A stretch of 64,000 bases of DNA, from positions 124,001-188,000 of the forward strand of contig JBLDXI010000059.1 in assembly GCA_047495785.1 (NCBI GenBank), written 5' to 3'. Below, piece after piece: positions 11,337 through 22,946 of this stretch (position 1 is the first letter of the stretch; each line of letters begins with the position of its first letter). The stretch is from Lepidodermella squamata. Taxonomy: Eukaryota > Gastrotricha. A model generated the notes under the pieces. That model did not search any database and was not told the DNA's origin. It worked only from the letters and a program-made list of their open reading frames with translations. A program made the translations under genes and the position numbers.

Positions 11337-12467
11337 TCATTCCGGCTTGGGCGGCTGCTGAGCCGGCGTCGGCGACAACGGCGCGGTCGGACCGCGTCGG
11401 ATCTGAGCCGTAACAGACTGGAAGTGTTTGCGCACGTTCTTCAGGGAAACAAATTCATTTACTTGCCGAAAAAAAGAGAAAAGTTATATCACCTGTGGGA
11501 TTCGATCCAAGTACCACTGGTGGTTCTCAGCTGTAGCCAACACTCCGGTAAGATTTCCCCGTGGCTCTGCAGCCAAGTAGCGAATAAAATTGCCAGTAAT
11601 ATCCGTTAGCCTAGTTGATGAAATTAGTTTATGATAAATCGATCAATCACGGTCTAAATACCTTCCACCGGCTGCGTGCAGCAAAGCCTCAGGGGCGCAA
11701 GTATCCCATTTCTTACAGCCCGGGCTAGCGAAAACGTAGGCATGTGCAAGACCCTCCAGGACTAGAAGCACTTTATGGCCACATCCGCCGACACGCACGA
11801 CAGATGAAGGTGTGCAACCCGTGACTGCCTGCTCAACAAGTCCATCATTGTGTGACCGAGTCGTAGTGATTATGTTCTGGCGGGCAGGCGGTTTGTTGAC
11901 CTGAAGGCCGAAACAGCCAACACCGATCATGCCCCACGCCGTTCTGCCTAAAACCGGTTTGCTACCATCGTCAGCAGTTTTATCATAGTTGAAGTAAGGC
12001 TGGTGAACGACTCCAGCAACAGCCTGACCACGAACTGAAATTCCGATCAAAACAGTCACGTGATCGAGCAGACCTTGCGTGAACTCGGAGGTACCGTCCA
12101 ATGGGTCGACCCATAAAATAACATCAGAGGGCCTCACGTCGGCCAATGATGACGGGCATTCTCGTCCCTCCAAAACTTGAAGAACTTGTTGGCCGATATT
12201 CAAAGTATTGGCATGCGAAGCAGGCTCAGGCTCGGGGATATCCTCCTCGCCAATGATTGTCAGTTTTTCATTCGGAAAGCTAGCGCGAAGTTCGGAGATT
12301 ATGCTTCGCTGTGCTTGGCGATCGGCCTCCGTCTGTAAATCGTTTACGCCTTTGACGACCACTTTGAGATCGCCCTTGCTCAAAACATCTCTAATAACAC
12401 CGCCAGCACGCTCAGCCGCAACAGCCGCGTGAGACAGCAACTTGACAATAAAGGGAACGCTCTTCAT
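11337..12467 (-). CDS. BPNT1: 3'(2'),5'-bisphosphate nucleotidase 1
   Basis: Mg-dependent, lithium-sensitive phosphatase of the inositol monophosphatase superfamily that converts 3'-phosphoadenosine 5'-phosphate to AMP, clearing the by-product of sulfation. Minus-strand exons 12467..11662, 11610..11493 and 11438..11337 give 341 aa. Metal and substrate motifs are present: GEED near residue 75, VDPLDGTSEFTQGLLD near residue 127, and the C-terminal CKKWDTCAPEALLHAAGG. ITTTRSHNDGLV and RVGGCGHKVLLVLEG align with human BPNT1. Exon 2 ends YLDRIPQ and exon 3 adds a Pro-rich tail (PLSPTPAQQPPKPE). A leader acceptor (TTTATAG) sits about 45 nt before the ATG. Human BPNT1 is 308 aa, so the extra length is in inserts and the tail. 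Secure. Confidence 0.94.
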
Positions 12468-15425
12468 TAAAACCTGACTGAGCTTTGTTGAATCTCGTAA
12501 ATTCCTATAAACAAGGACGAGAACATATTTAAGTGAAACAAATCAATAGCTGTTCAAGAAAAGACTACCGCCAGCCATTTACTTGACGTATAAAAAGGAC
12601 TGGGAGCAGATCCGAACTAGATTCTTGATGTAAGCACGAATTAATTGTGCATGTTTGTGATTCATAATTAGGCTAATAAAAATCTAGCGAGTGTTTTTCA
12701 AGTATTTTACTAAGGTGTAGCAAGAATGTGAGAAAATACGGCAAGTCTAGCCAACCCACGAATGACATTGAACTAACGATACACAATATCAACCTTTGAC
12801 AGCGGAATTGTAGCAGTAAAAGTTACATATTTGAACCTTTAGGTCTGGTTCCTACTTTGGCAAACAGGCATTCACGAAATTTGAATTCAATAATCCATCG
12901 CTAGTTAGGCCTCGATTCTCAGTTTTCCCACCGTCTAAATATTTTTAAAAGCTATAAAGGGTTAGACATTGTGTCCGTTCACTTAGATTATTAGTTCCAT
13001 ATCAAATCGAACAAACGCAAAAGGGATAAAGAGAACATAATCCTCAAATAATCCTGATCTGGAGAACTAATTATCGCCGTGGAGTTGAAAATCGGTCTTC
13101 AAAACTAGTTCTTGCTCATGACATGCATCAAAACCTAACGGACAGTTCTATTAATATGAAGTAAAATCAACAACCTACAACCTAAATTATAATATTAGAA
13201 AATATATGAGCCAACTTCAAACAGAAGACATAACTGGACAGTGCAGCGCCCCGGCGTCGGAGAGTTAGGCAGCACACTTGAAACGCATTATTGAAAATTA
13301 AATAAAACTCCACTGTGTTGAGTTTCAACGGCGCGTGCTTTCCTGCTGGATTGAATGTATTCATAGGCATTATGATGTTGGAATTTGAGGAGGTTACAAA
13401 ACAGAAATGGTCTGATTTGATATTGCACCGTACAGAGGTTTTCAAAAGGTTTCAGGATATAAACTGCAATAGGAAATGATAGATTCAATTCAAAATATTG
13501 AAGACTCATTATTCAAAAGCTGCGCTATTGCAATGATGATGCAAAAACAGGTTTGAGACAACTTGCATTCAGCGAAAATCATACGTGGAATGAGATATAC
13601 TATCATATCCTATACCAGGCCTTACTTCTGAATCAGTGACACGAAGTCATTCACTCTTACCTCACACTCCTAGGCTAGTTATCGAATTAAAAATAGGGAA
13701 TTCAATAGGTAAACGTCTTTGCGCGGGTAACGGGTTTGATCCTGTGACATTATAAAGTTGCTTGACTTGTTACTCCAGATGATAACTCTTCACCGATCAG
13801 TATAAGTAAAAAGTATGTCAAACTTTGGCAAACAAACAACAAATTACTTAAGATTACTCGATATTACGATAGAAAGACGATAAATAGCCAGAGCGGCCTA
13901 AATCAGGGTTTTTTTAAGCAAGCGATTGGTAGTTTCAATTTTTTGGTAGTTACCTCGCTTGAAAATGAAAATGTGTGCTGCATTGGTGAAAATTACATTT
14001 CATTTGAACCAATTATACGAGCGAAGCGAGAACATTTTTAGGGTTTTCCACTAAAATTAGCTCCGAAACCTCCTAAAAAATGAGGATATTGCAGTATAAT
14101 CCAGACGTTACTTCAATTTTGGTTGTTACATTCGGTCCGACTGGTTGTTACATTGTAACATAAGTAACATGCTTAAAAAAACACCGCCTAAATCATAATT
14201 CAGAGTTCAGAAGCGATGGGCGGGGACGAAAGACGAAGGTAGCAGGATTTAATATATTCCAATGTCTGCTGCCGTACATGAGTTAGGACGACGGCCCCAA
14301 ATGCCAGATGGCTTGGTGATTAGCGAGTCAATGATCAATGACTATTAGGGACTGGGTATTTAGGATTTAGGATACGGAGGGTCACGCATGCATTATTGAC
14401 AACCCGTCACTATGGCTCTCGATTATCGGCTCACCTTCTTCCGGAATCCGGAAGGGTAAGAAGAGACGGGAGTTAGAGGAAATCAGGGAGTTAGGACCAG
14501 GAAATCAAGCCCGAAAAATTGGTTTGTTCGGTTTGTTGGGTTCAACCAAAAATTGCCCGCTATTTGCTTTTAACAACAATTATTAATAACTGCACTGTAC
14601 ACATGCAATTTGTTTTTTAATTTCAGCTTCATGGAAAAAATAAATTAACATGCTGGTTTTTCGGCCGGTCGTCCTCGTGGTCCTCGTGGTTTGCCTGCGA
14701 GGAGAACGGTCGAAGAAAGCCAAGGGCAGGCACGTGATGCGCTTAGCTGGATGATCATGCGGACTGCGGACCCTGTGGGTCAACTCGAACATATACCGTG
14801 CTGTCACTAGGTTGATTGCTGGGGTACCATAACTCTGGGCCGGTGAAAATGTCGTAAATGGTGAAAGCGCCTTAAATTTTTATACCTGAAGGATCATTTG
14901 ATGAATGAGTTGGATCATTTGAGAAAACAAAAGCAATCTTAGCTGAGTCATATTCGTTTTTCGATCGTCAACCGTAAACCTGAAATGTCCGCAGTATTGC
15001 TATCGAGTAAAGTATATTTCTACTTGATTATCGAAGTTACACCTAAGCATCCTGCCGTTTTTTCACGGCTGTCCTTTCCATCGATATATTAGCGTCTTCG
15101 AGTGCCACGTCGAACATAGTTTTATTACAACCGAAAAGGCAAAATGTGCCGATGTTGAAGTCTGGTTCTTATTGAACATGTTGGACGCAATAAATGAAAC
15201 TCGAGTATTTTCGATGCGCATGTATTTTCTGCTTTTTTGTACTCTTGAATAACAAAATCTTTCTTTGTTCAGGTAGTAAGTTCAGCGCTTTTTTCAACCT
15301 GAAAAGCAAAGTGCCTACGAGGACGTTTTTCTTGTTAATTATCTTTATTTCATATAAATGAGAGTGGCGTAATTTCATTATTTCGACTTACGACCTACGT
15401 TTTATTTCAGTTTTTAGGTTTTGAA
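12468..15425. other. Shared upstream region of BPNT1 (-) and WDR43 (+)
   Basis: About 3 kb between divergent genes, the largest gap outside the retrotransposon area. Only weak open frames are present (13182-13509, 14583-14807 and 15169-15378, all minus), none recognisable and none with good splice partners. A small palindrome-like element (TGTTACATTGTAACA) lies near 14145. A leader acceptor (TTTATTTCAG, ending 15410) lies 15 nt before the WDR43 start. Part of the region may be a longer 5' leader intron of either gene. Confidence 0.4.
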
Positions 15426-18147
15426 ATGCGCTTCCATTCTCTGAGTGGATTTTCTTCTAATCTTGAAAGTTTTGCCATCTTCTCTGCCGGAGGAATACTG
15501 AGCAATTGGGACTGTCGAAGTTCAGCTGGACCTAAATTGATTTCATCGACCGTTTTGCCCAATCATTTGCAATCGGTATGCACGTGCTTTGCTTGGTCGC
15601 CTTACGATGCTAAACCAAAAGTAAGTTTCAGCCGTTGATAATTTTGCGGTGCAGTATGCATTTGTCTTATAGAGTTCAAATGCTAATCTGCTTGCATATG
15701 GATCTAGCAGTGGAGCTGTGTTCAGTTTCAATGTTTCAAGCTGTTCAGTTAATGCTCTTCCGGTTCGCAAATAGTTAAATAATTTTAGGCTAATCAAGCG
15801 ACGATATTTTTGATATGTTTAGGAAAATGGACACACAGGTGCCGTAACGTCTGCAGCTTGGGATCAGAACGGCTCAGCTTTGTATACTGCAGCTGATGAT
15901 GGCTTTATAATCGAATGGAATACAAAAACCAGCAAACTTACGAAAAGATGGCGTTGTCCACATTTAGATGCACGTGGCCGCGGTGGTTACTCAGCACTTA
16001 CTGTTGTTTCGAACAGCACATTAGTTGCTGCCCGACAACAAATAGATGTATGGGACATGCAGAATGGGCGGGTTATTCACGTAAGTGCATCAAATTTATG
16101 TCGATGTCTCGCTCAACGGAATGCTTAATTGTAGTCATTTGTCGGCCATTCGTCCAACGTGGTTGCTCTATTGCCAGTCACATGTTCGGACAATGGATCA
16201 GACGAGCAAAGTAATTACGTTCTATCAATCGCCAAGAATGATCGCGTCTTGTACGCTTGGTAGGAATTATGCCTGCTTATGTTTTTCAGCGCTAATATTA
16301 TTGATTTAGGCGAATTGACGCGCCTTCAGCGAAACCATCTGCTGACCAGTCAGGCCCATCGGCAGCATTCCTTTTGCCTGATACAGCGATCACCGCCCAA
16401 GCAGCTTTTCATCCGGATTCTCACGTAAGCTTGCCTTATTTCGGGTGTTGACATTCTTATTATTTTCGTTTTAATAGACGGCTCACATATTTGTTGTTTT
16501 ATCTAATGGATGTATTGCGGCTTACCGTCATGTGCTCAATGGGTAAGTTTGAATGCATCACGGTGATTCATTATAATCGTTCTTCTAAATTCAGAAAGAA
16601 AATTCGTGAACCAATCAAACATATTGCGCTGATCGAAATTGTCAGCCCGGGATCCAACAAACGGCAACCGATAGTTAACATTTCCAGGTTGACCGAACCA
16701 GATTCAATGATTCTTGCCTACGGCGACGCTTCTCGTCCTAATTTCGAAAACTTCGTAGGTTTATCCCATATAATTAAAACATTGTTAAGTAGTTGAATGA
16801 AATGTACAGAACATGAAATTGCACTGGAACGAAAAGCATGTGAAAATAACACGGGAAATCCAAGTTGCTCAAATTAAAGAGGCGACCGCTGACGGAACCG
16901 CTGAGATTACTGGCAAATTTCATGTTGCCACTGCAATTCCGTCGTCGTCGATCAAGTCTGGAAACAAACGCACGTTAGGCGAAACTCTGGCTCAAAACAG
17001 CCACAATACGCCTAAAGAGCTGAACGCATCCAGCGTGTTAGCTCAAGGCTTGTTATCGCGTGATCAGCGCATTCTCGACTCTGTACTCGGAGGTCCTGGT
17101 GCAGACAATGTTGCTAAGAAGAATTCGCAAAATCAAAAACATATCGAGGCCGCTGTTGGCAATCTTGACAACGCTTTGTTACTCACATTGCTCGAAGAAC
17201 TCACCGCTCGACTTGCGACTGGTCATCCGGCTGCTTCTCAGTAAACTTATTATATTTAAATTAGCCGACTGAGGTTACATTGTGAATTAACAGGATAGCG
17301 GCTCGCTGGCTGACAGTTTTGCTGCGATTCCGCGGTGCAAGATTAGCTTCGGTATGTGATCAGCCAGAGTATGCATTTACCACTGTTTAATTGATCTTGG
17401 ATACAGGCTAATTCGGCGAATTCGCCAAACAACGCAGTCGCGAGTAAATTATCGCACTTGCGGGATACGCTTATTACCCGAACGCTCGACTCGTCACGTG
17501 TGCTGCAGCTACGTGGTCGTCTGCGAATGTTGCGCGAGATGGCATCACCCGCCGCGAAAAATCCGACCACGAAACCGGCGAACCAGCCCGCAGAAGCTGA
17601 TAAGCAATCGTCGCGCCTGCCGTTCGTGCTGTCTGCCGCTGATATGTCGTCCGCCAGCGAGGATGAAAGCAGTGATGATTCGGACTCTGCGCTTGGTAAA
17701 AATTATCGATTTTGCGTCATAAATAAATCAGCTGTTGTTGTTGATGTTGCAGAAGTGGAGGTCAAGCGGAGGAAACAAATTGGCGGCGGCGGCAAGCGTA
17801 AAAAAGCCAGTGACGAAGCGAGTGACGAATCGGAGGTCGAACTCGCCTCTGATAACGACGACGAGGATTTGCCGGAGGGAGAGCGCGATGATCGATTAGG
17901 TGCCTCGTCCGACGATGATGATGCGCCTAACAGTGACGAGGACGAAGAAGACGCACCCAAGCAAAACGGCTTCCACGAGTCTGACGAAGAGATGATGAAC
18001 TACGACCTCGAAGATGATGAGGATGAAGAAGTGGCCGAAATAATTGCCTCGAAGAAAAATAAGAAAGACAAGCCGCGTAAAGGCTTTACGTCGTTGAGTA
18101 GCAAAACCAACGGTCATTCCACGAAAAAAAGAGCCGGAAAAGTTTGA
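15426..18147 (+). CDS. WDR43: WD repeat protein 43 / UTP5
   Basis: Nucleolar component of the t-UTP part of the small-subunit processome, needed for pre-rRNA transcription and early 18S processing. Eleven plus-strand exons: 15426..15620, 15673..15762, 15823..16080, 16135..16259, 16310..16424, 16478..16542, 16595..16754, 16810..17240, 17294..17351, 17407..17695, 17753..18147; 726 aa (human 677). The N-terminal half is a WD40 propeller (LYTAADDGFIIEWNTKTSK, QQIDVWDMQNG, SFVGHSSNVVALLP). The UTP12-type helical domain follows (DSVLGGPGADN, ALLLTLLEELTARL, ARWLTVLLRFRGARL, LSHLRDTLITRTLDSSR). The C-tail is acidic and Lys-rich, as in the family. The last intron (17696..17752) is 57 nt, a multiple of three with no in-frame stop, so its retention would keep the frame open. 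Exon phases all agree. Confidence 0.93.
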
Positions 18148-19517
18148 GCGTGATCGAGGACACCGATGCTTCCCTAATCATTGTGCTATATCTTAAATCA
18201 AACTAGGCAACTCTGCTAAATAAAATAATGTGCAAGAAGCAGGAATTGTAATAAAATTGTGAAGGCTTTGGTTTCCATCGCTGTTGTATACGCTTTTCTA
18301 ATCAATTTTAGGGGCTGAGAGGAAAGTGCTGCGGGCCTAAGAATCAAATAAAGAAATTGAGAATTCCTCTTTGCGAAAGGAAAGTATTGATTTTGCTGGT
18401 GTAATCCGTTTATTCCGATATTTGCGTAATCATTGCACGCTTATTTCACGAGAAATGCGCATTGCAGCACTCATCACCTGAAAATTTGTCCGCGTTCTCA
18501 CACGCAAATTCCAATGAGGCGGCAGCAAAATGGAACTTCCGGTTAGCCGCTTTGATATTAGCGCGCCCAACGTAATAATTATTATTCATGCGTTAGCTGT
18601 CACGCTGCTGTGATACGACGACCAAAAAACCACGCAAAAATTACGAATAGAACCGACTTTATTTTCTTTCCTCCAATGACTTCGTGGTGCGCATCAAATG
18701 TGATGATGTAAAAACGAGAAATGATTCAGTAAAGCCAAACCGCGAATCGCAGCGTTTTTACGTTGCGAATAATAGAATTTACGAGTAATATTACTATATA
18801 CTAGGTTTTCCTCATAATATTTTTACCGCATAAAGACGCAATGGTTTTGTTTACTCTCGAACATAGATACTGCTAATGACGAGTGTTATTAAGTGTTGAC
18901 GAGGAGATGACTCAATGAGACGAAGGTAGCTTGTTGACATAGTAATTGTTCTATTGCGATTCCCGAATGATGACAAGGCATAAATTATCGCTACAAACAT
19001 GGGTTAGAGGATCATGCACGCAAACATAACAATTAAATTTGACGGTATTGCTCATCGAATCTTCTAAGATTGACATTTCCGAATAAATATCCAATTCAGG
19101 AGTGCGATTGTGTCATTGGCTCCACCGGTCCAAGGGTCTAACGAATACGAATACGTTCATCTGCCAGTCTAGCTTTACGGAGTGCATCTCGAAGCATGCA
19201 GTGACTAGAAAGTTTAAACGCGAGCAAATCAAGCCAATACTGCGATGGAAACCTGGGAGTTACAATGGCAATATTATCATCAACGTACTTGATATAAGAT
19301 TTGAGAACCATTACTCCATGTACAAAGATAGAAAGAAGCAGCTTGAAGGTTCATGAATGAATCAAATAATAATAAGAAATTACCACCTTTCATTACATAT
19401 ATTCCGGTATTAAAAAGGTTAACGAACGCACGCATAAATATTATGATATATTGGATTAGCAAATAATAGATCTCTCCTGAAACACATCATAGGTTGCAGT
19501 ACGCTTGTATATAAAAT
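18148..19517. other. Convergent 3' region of WDR43 (+) and Numb (-)
   Basis: 1.4 kb between two tail-to-tail genes. It should hold both 3' UTRs. Apart from the WDR43 AATAAA I see nothing supported; the short open frame at 19102-19356 has no recognisable product. Confidence 0.4.
18219..18224 (+). terminator. Polyadenylation signal, WDR43
   Basis: Canonical AATAAA 72 nt past the WDR43 stop codon. Confidence 0.65.
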
Positions 19518-21523
19518 TCAAACATTCGCAATGAATGGAGCATCTTTGAAAGGGTTGTTGTTACTAGGCACATTAGCCACGCCGGCAGACGAGAACGGGT
19601 CGTTGGACGCGGCCGGCGACGAAGGCCATGGCAGACTCGTCGACTGCATTTGCGCGAACGGCTGTTGCTGCTGCTGCTGCTGGGGAGAGGCCATCGAGAA
19701 ACTAGCGGGAGAGTTGTGCGCCACTGGGAACGCCTGCCACTGCGAGGGCGCGGGGAAGTGAGTCGTCGTCGCTGGCGCGTAGCTGTAAGCTGCAGGTTGG
19801 GCAACCGGCAGAGAACTGTACGCGTTGTTCGTCGGAGGCGCAGCGAGAGGTGTTGACACACCATTCGTTGCCAAGAACGGGTTGCGGGCAGTACTCGACG
19901 CAGTAGGGTGGTTGGCTGCTGCGAATGGGGAAGTTGCAGCGATAGGAGAGACAGCGCCTGCTACCGCCGGGCTAGTCATCACGTTCAATGGGGTGATATT
20001 TTGTATCGGCTGCTGCGATGGTATAGTGTTGTAAATTTGTTTCGTCGCCTGTTGTTGGCCGTTCGTCAAGCCGTTCTGCGGCGGAGAAGATAACAGGCCA
20101 GCTGTTAACTGCTCGCAAAGTTGCGTGACCGCATCAGCAGCCGCTGCAACTTGTGGATTCGCAGGTGAACTCCATGGGTCTTCCTCCGGTATACTAGCAG
20201 GAATCGAGCTTGGCACATTGCCGTACCCGGGGGTTGAAAACCCGGCTGTAGCTGACGAAGATCTCGGGAATGCAAGCATCCCACCAGCGGATCCAAGCTG
20301 GCTGCTAGTGGACAATGATGACTGCATTTGGCCTGCGTTGTTGTTGCTAATATTGTTAGCGAACTGCGAAGAAGCAGACAGAGGAACAATAGGGCGGCCT
20401 TTGACGACGTTGGCAGCAGCAGTGCCGTCAAGGCGGAGAGAGGTTGACCGACGGAAATTATTGCCAGCCGACACCGGTGGAGGAGGAATAAGGATCGGAT
20501 TATTAGGACTAAATTGATTGGCCGAGAAAGATGAAGGAACATTGAACGAGGCAGACCCACCAGTAGCGGAAGATGGAGTACCCTGTGACGCGGACGAATA
20601 GTCATAAGCGGAAGCGGAACCTGGCAAACGCATAGAGGCGAATCGTCGATACATAAGATCTTCAGAGGCTCGAGGTCGCGGTATAGCGTGAGAGGCGATA
20701 GCCGAATCGTCTTGAGAATTGCCGACTGTGAGAGGAGGAGGAGGTTCAACAACTTGACTAATCTGAGGGTCAAGAAGCTTTTCGGTTAGAGTTGTTTGAC
20801 GGAAACTACCAATGCGGGTAAAGGTGGTTCCTCGATTGTCAGAAAACTCCGCCTTAACTACGCAGTCTCTCTCACGTTGTTGCTTTCTTTCGAGGCATAC
20901 TGCAAAGGCACAGCCAACAGCGTGGCTTAGCCTTTCTCCAGAATCGCGAACAGCCATGAAGCCATGACAAAGCCATCGCCGCGTAGTTCCATCTCGACAT
21001 ATGTAAGCAAAAGCTTTTTCATGATTCCGATCAGGACTGCAGAATGAAACCTGCAAAAATATGGGCATAAGGCCAAGTCATACAAAGACCTATAATCCAA
21101 CCTTTTCAATAGTTTGATCAACTATCAGTCCTTTCTGCTCCGTTGGAGATTTCAGTTTTGTTATTTCATCCACGACTCGGATAGCGTCTCCGCTAACATA
21201 AAGGATAGCCCGTTGCTGTTTGCCGCGAGCACGTGCTTTGAGCTTCTTTATCGCTTCCTCGCAAACATGCATTCCTCTCGATTCGGTCACTTCAATATTA
21301 CCCAGATATTTGACCTGAAATTGACTTCATATATACGAAAAATATGTAGCAAGATTCGAAATACCTGAAACGAGCAAGTTCCTTCGCGAACTTTTTTCTC
21401 ATCCTCCAACCACTGATGAGGTTTCCCTCCATCTGTCGAAGCAGATGCAGAGCCGTCTGTGTCGCTCTTTTTCTTTCGCCGGAAAGTCAACGTCCGCTTA
21501 AATCGTGACCAAGCAGTATCCAT
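19518..21523 (-). CDS. NUMB: Numb (PTB-domain endocytic adaptor)
   Basis: Cell-fate determinant that antagonises Notch through clathrin adaptor binding, located at the cell cortex. Three minus-strand exons: 21523..21365, 21314..21102, 21050..19518; 634 aa. The true ATG is at 21523. The PTB domain spans about residues 37-180: [63 protein letters not shown] and [20 protein letters not shown]. Numb's conserved [11 protein letters not shown] follows. The rest is Ser/Asn/Gln/Pro-rich and low in complexity (a Q run near 19660), with endocytic motifs NPF near the C-terminus (NNNPFKDAP), another NPF (ARNPFLAT) and DPF (SNDPFSS). Basic residues near the N-terminus (RRKKK) fit the membrane-binding start of Numb. 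Introns are 50 and 51 bp. Secure. Confidence 0.95.
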
Positions 21524-22946
21524 CAAAAATATTCATAAATTCATTTTGAAACAACTAAACAGCATATCATAATCAAGATTGAAAACTCTATCGAGTGACA
21601 GAAAATACAACTTCAATCATGTTCAATACAATTAAATCATCACGAAAGAGTTAAATTCATGAAATAATATTAAAATTGTGTGAATCAGAATTTACAAGTA
21701 TTGTTAACCAATCGTGAACATAGAATTGATCCATATTAGATTCAAAATTCTAGGTTATATTCGAACCAATTGTACGACAATAGATATTGACGAGCCTATG
21801 TTGCGACTACGGCGTGGGACGAGGTGGAACCTCATACGAAAAGTACCGATAAGCAAGCCACAAAATTAGGTCGCCAAAGACATACGATTAGATTTTAAAT
21901 TGGGCGTGGGAAAATTGGTCCAAATACTTGAACCAAAAAAATCATAGATCATAGGTTTTGCTTCTATTTGCCATTTTTGCCCTCTACCTTGAACACGGAA
22001 TTAAATAAAACGATTTAACGGCTATGTATAGCTAGCAACCAGCTAAATGTCAGTTCTAAAAAGTAGCCATTGGCTCGCAGGTGCAAAAAAACAAATCGCA
22101 CATCATTTTGCTCTCCCGGTCCATTAAACTGGGAAGATTTGGGTATTTGAAATATACAATGTAACAAAGAAGTATGATAAATGATGAGCAAAACGGACAT
22201 ATTGCTTGGTCATATCAAAATGAATCAATAGCAGAAGCGATCGCTCTTATCTAAAATAGTCATGATTCACGAGCAAGTTAACCTTACATTCGAAGCCATT
22301 TTCTTTCATGATCCCGCACCTCTTCGGCTGCGGGCCTTTCTTGTGGCGACAGGGAGCAAGTTGTCCCTAACCTGCGAACTACGCCCCGATGAACCTTTGA
22401 AAAGCTCACGTTTTCAAGCTATGAGTGGGCCAAGAACACTTGAAACAAGAAACAAGAAGTCCACGCGTTAGCATTTGCATCAAAGCTCCCTCTGGAAATG
22501 CTCGTTGTGAATCAGTACCCCTTTAAAAATCGCAATATTTGAAAAATCTTTTAGATTAAAGATATTATAAATAAAACGAAAAGTGAAAACAACAATAATT
22601 ATTGGAATACAATTATATTGCAAGGTCAAATGAATAAATTTAGTTTTCAAGCCAATTTTTCAGGGGCCGAGATCGCCGATAAACGCGTCCTGGCTTCGCG
22701 AGCTTGCCTATGATCGGCAATCGGCGATCAGCCTATACGTAATGCCATTCTTCACGAGTTGTTAGCTCATGATGGGCCATCTGCGCACCTAGAAGAAGCC
22801 TGTCTTTTCTACTCAAAAAGCATCTCTAATTGATTAGAATTTCTTGGGAATTTCTCTCTATGGCGCTTCTAAATATTTTCTTATGTTTAACCATAGTACC
22901 CTGATTTCTCATATAAAATCATTTGATAGTCATATTCTGCTACTAT
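21524..22946. other. Shared upstream region of Numb (-) and YLPM1 (+)
   Basis: 1.4 kb between divergent genes, AT-rich. A 69-codon open frame at 22262-22471 (+) ends without a plausible donor and resembles nothing I know. No repeat or RNA gene was recognised. Confidence 0.4.

Noticed and set aside
11486-11510. tRNA B-box-like GGGATTCGATCC
   Set aside because: It sits at the end of BPNT1 exon 2, and no cloverleaf can be formed around it.
12468-15425. Small genes at 13182-13509, 14583-14807 and 15169-15378
   Set aside because: They have no start context, no splice partners and no recognisable sequence; AT-rich gaps of this size give such frames by chance.
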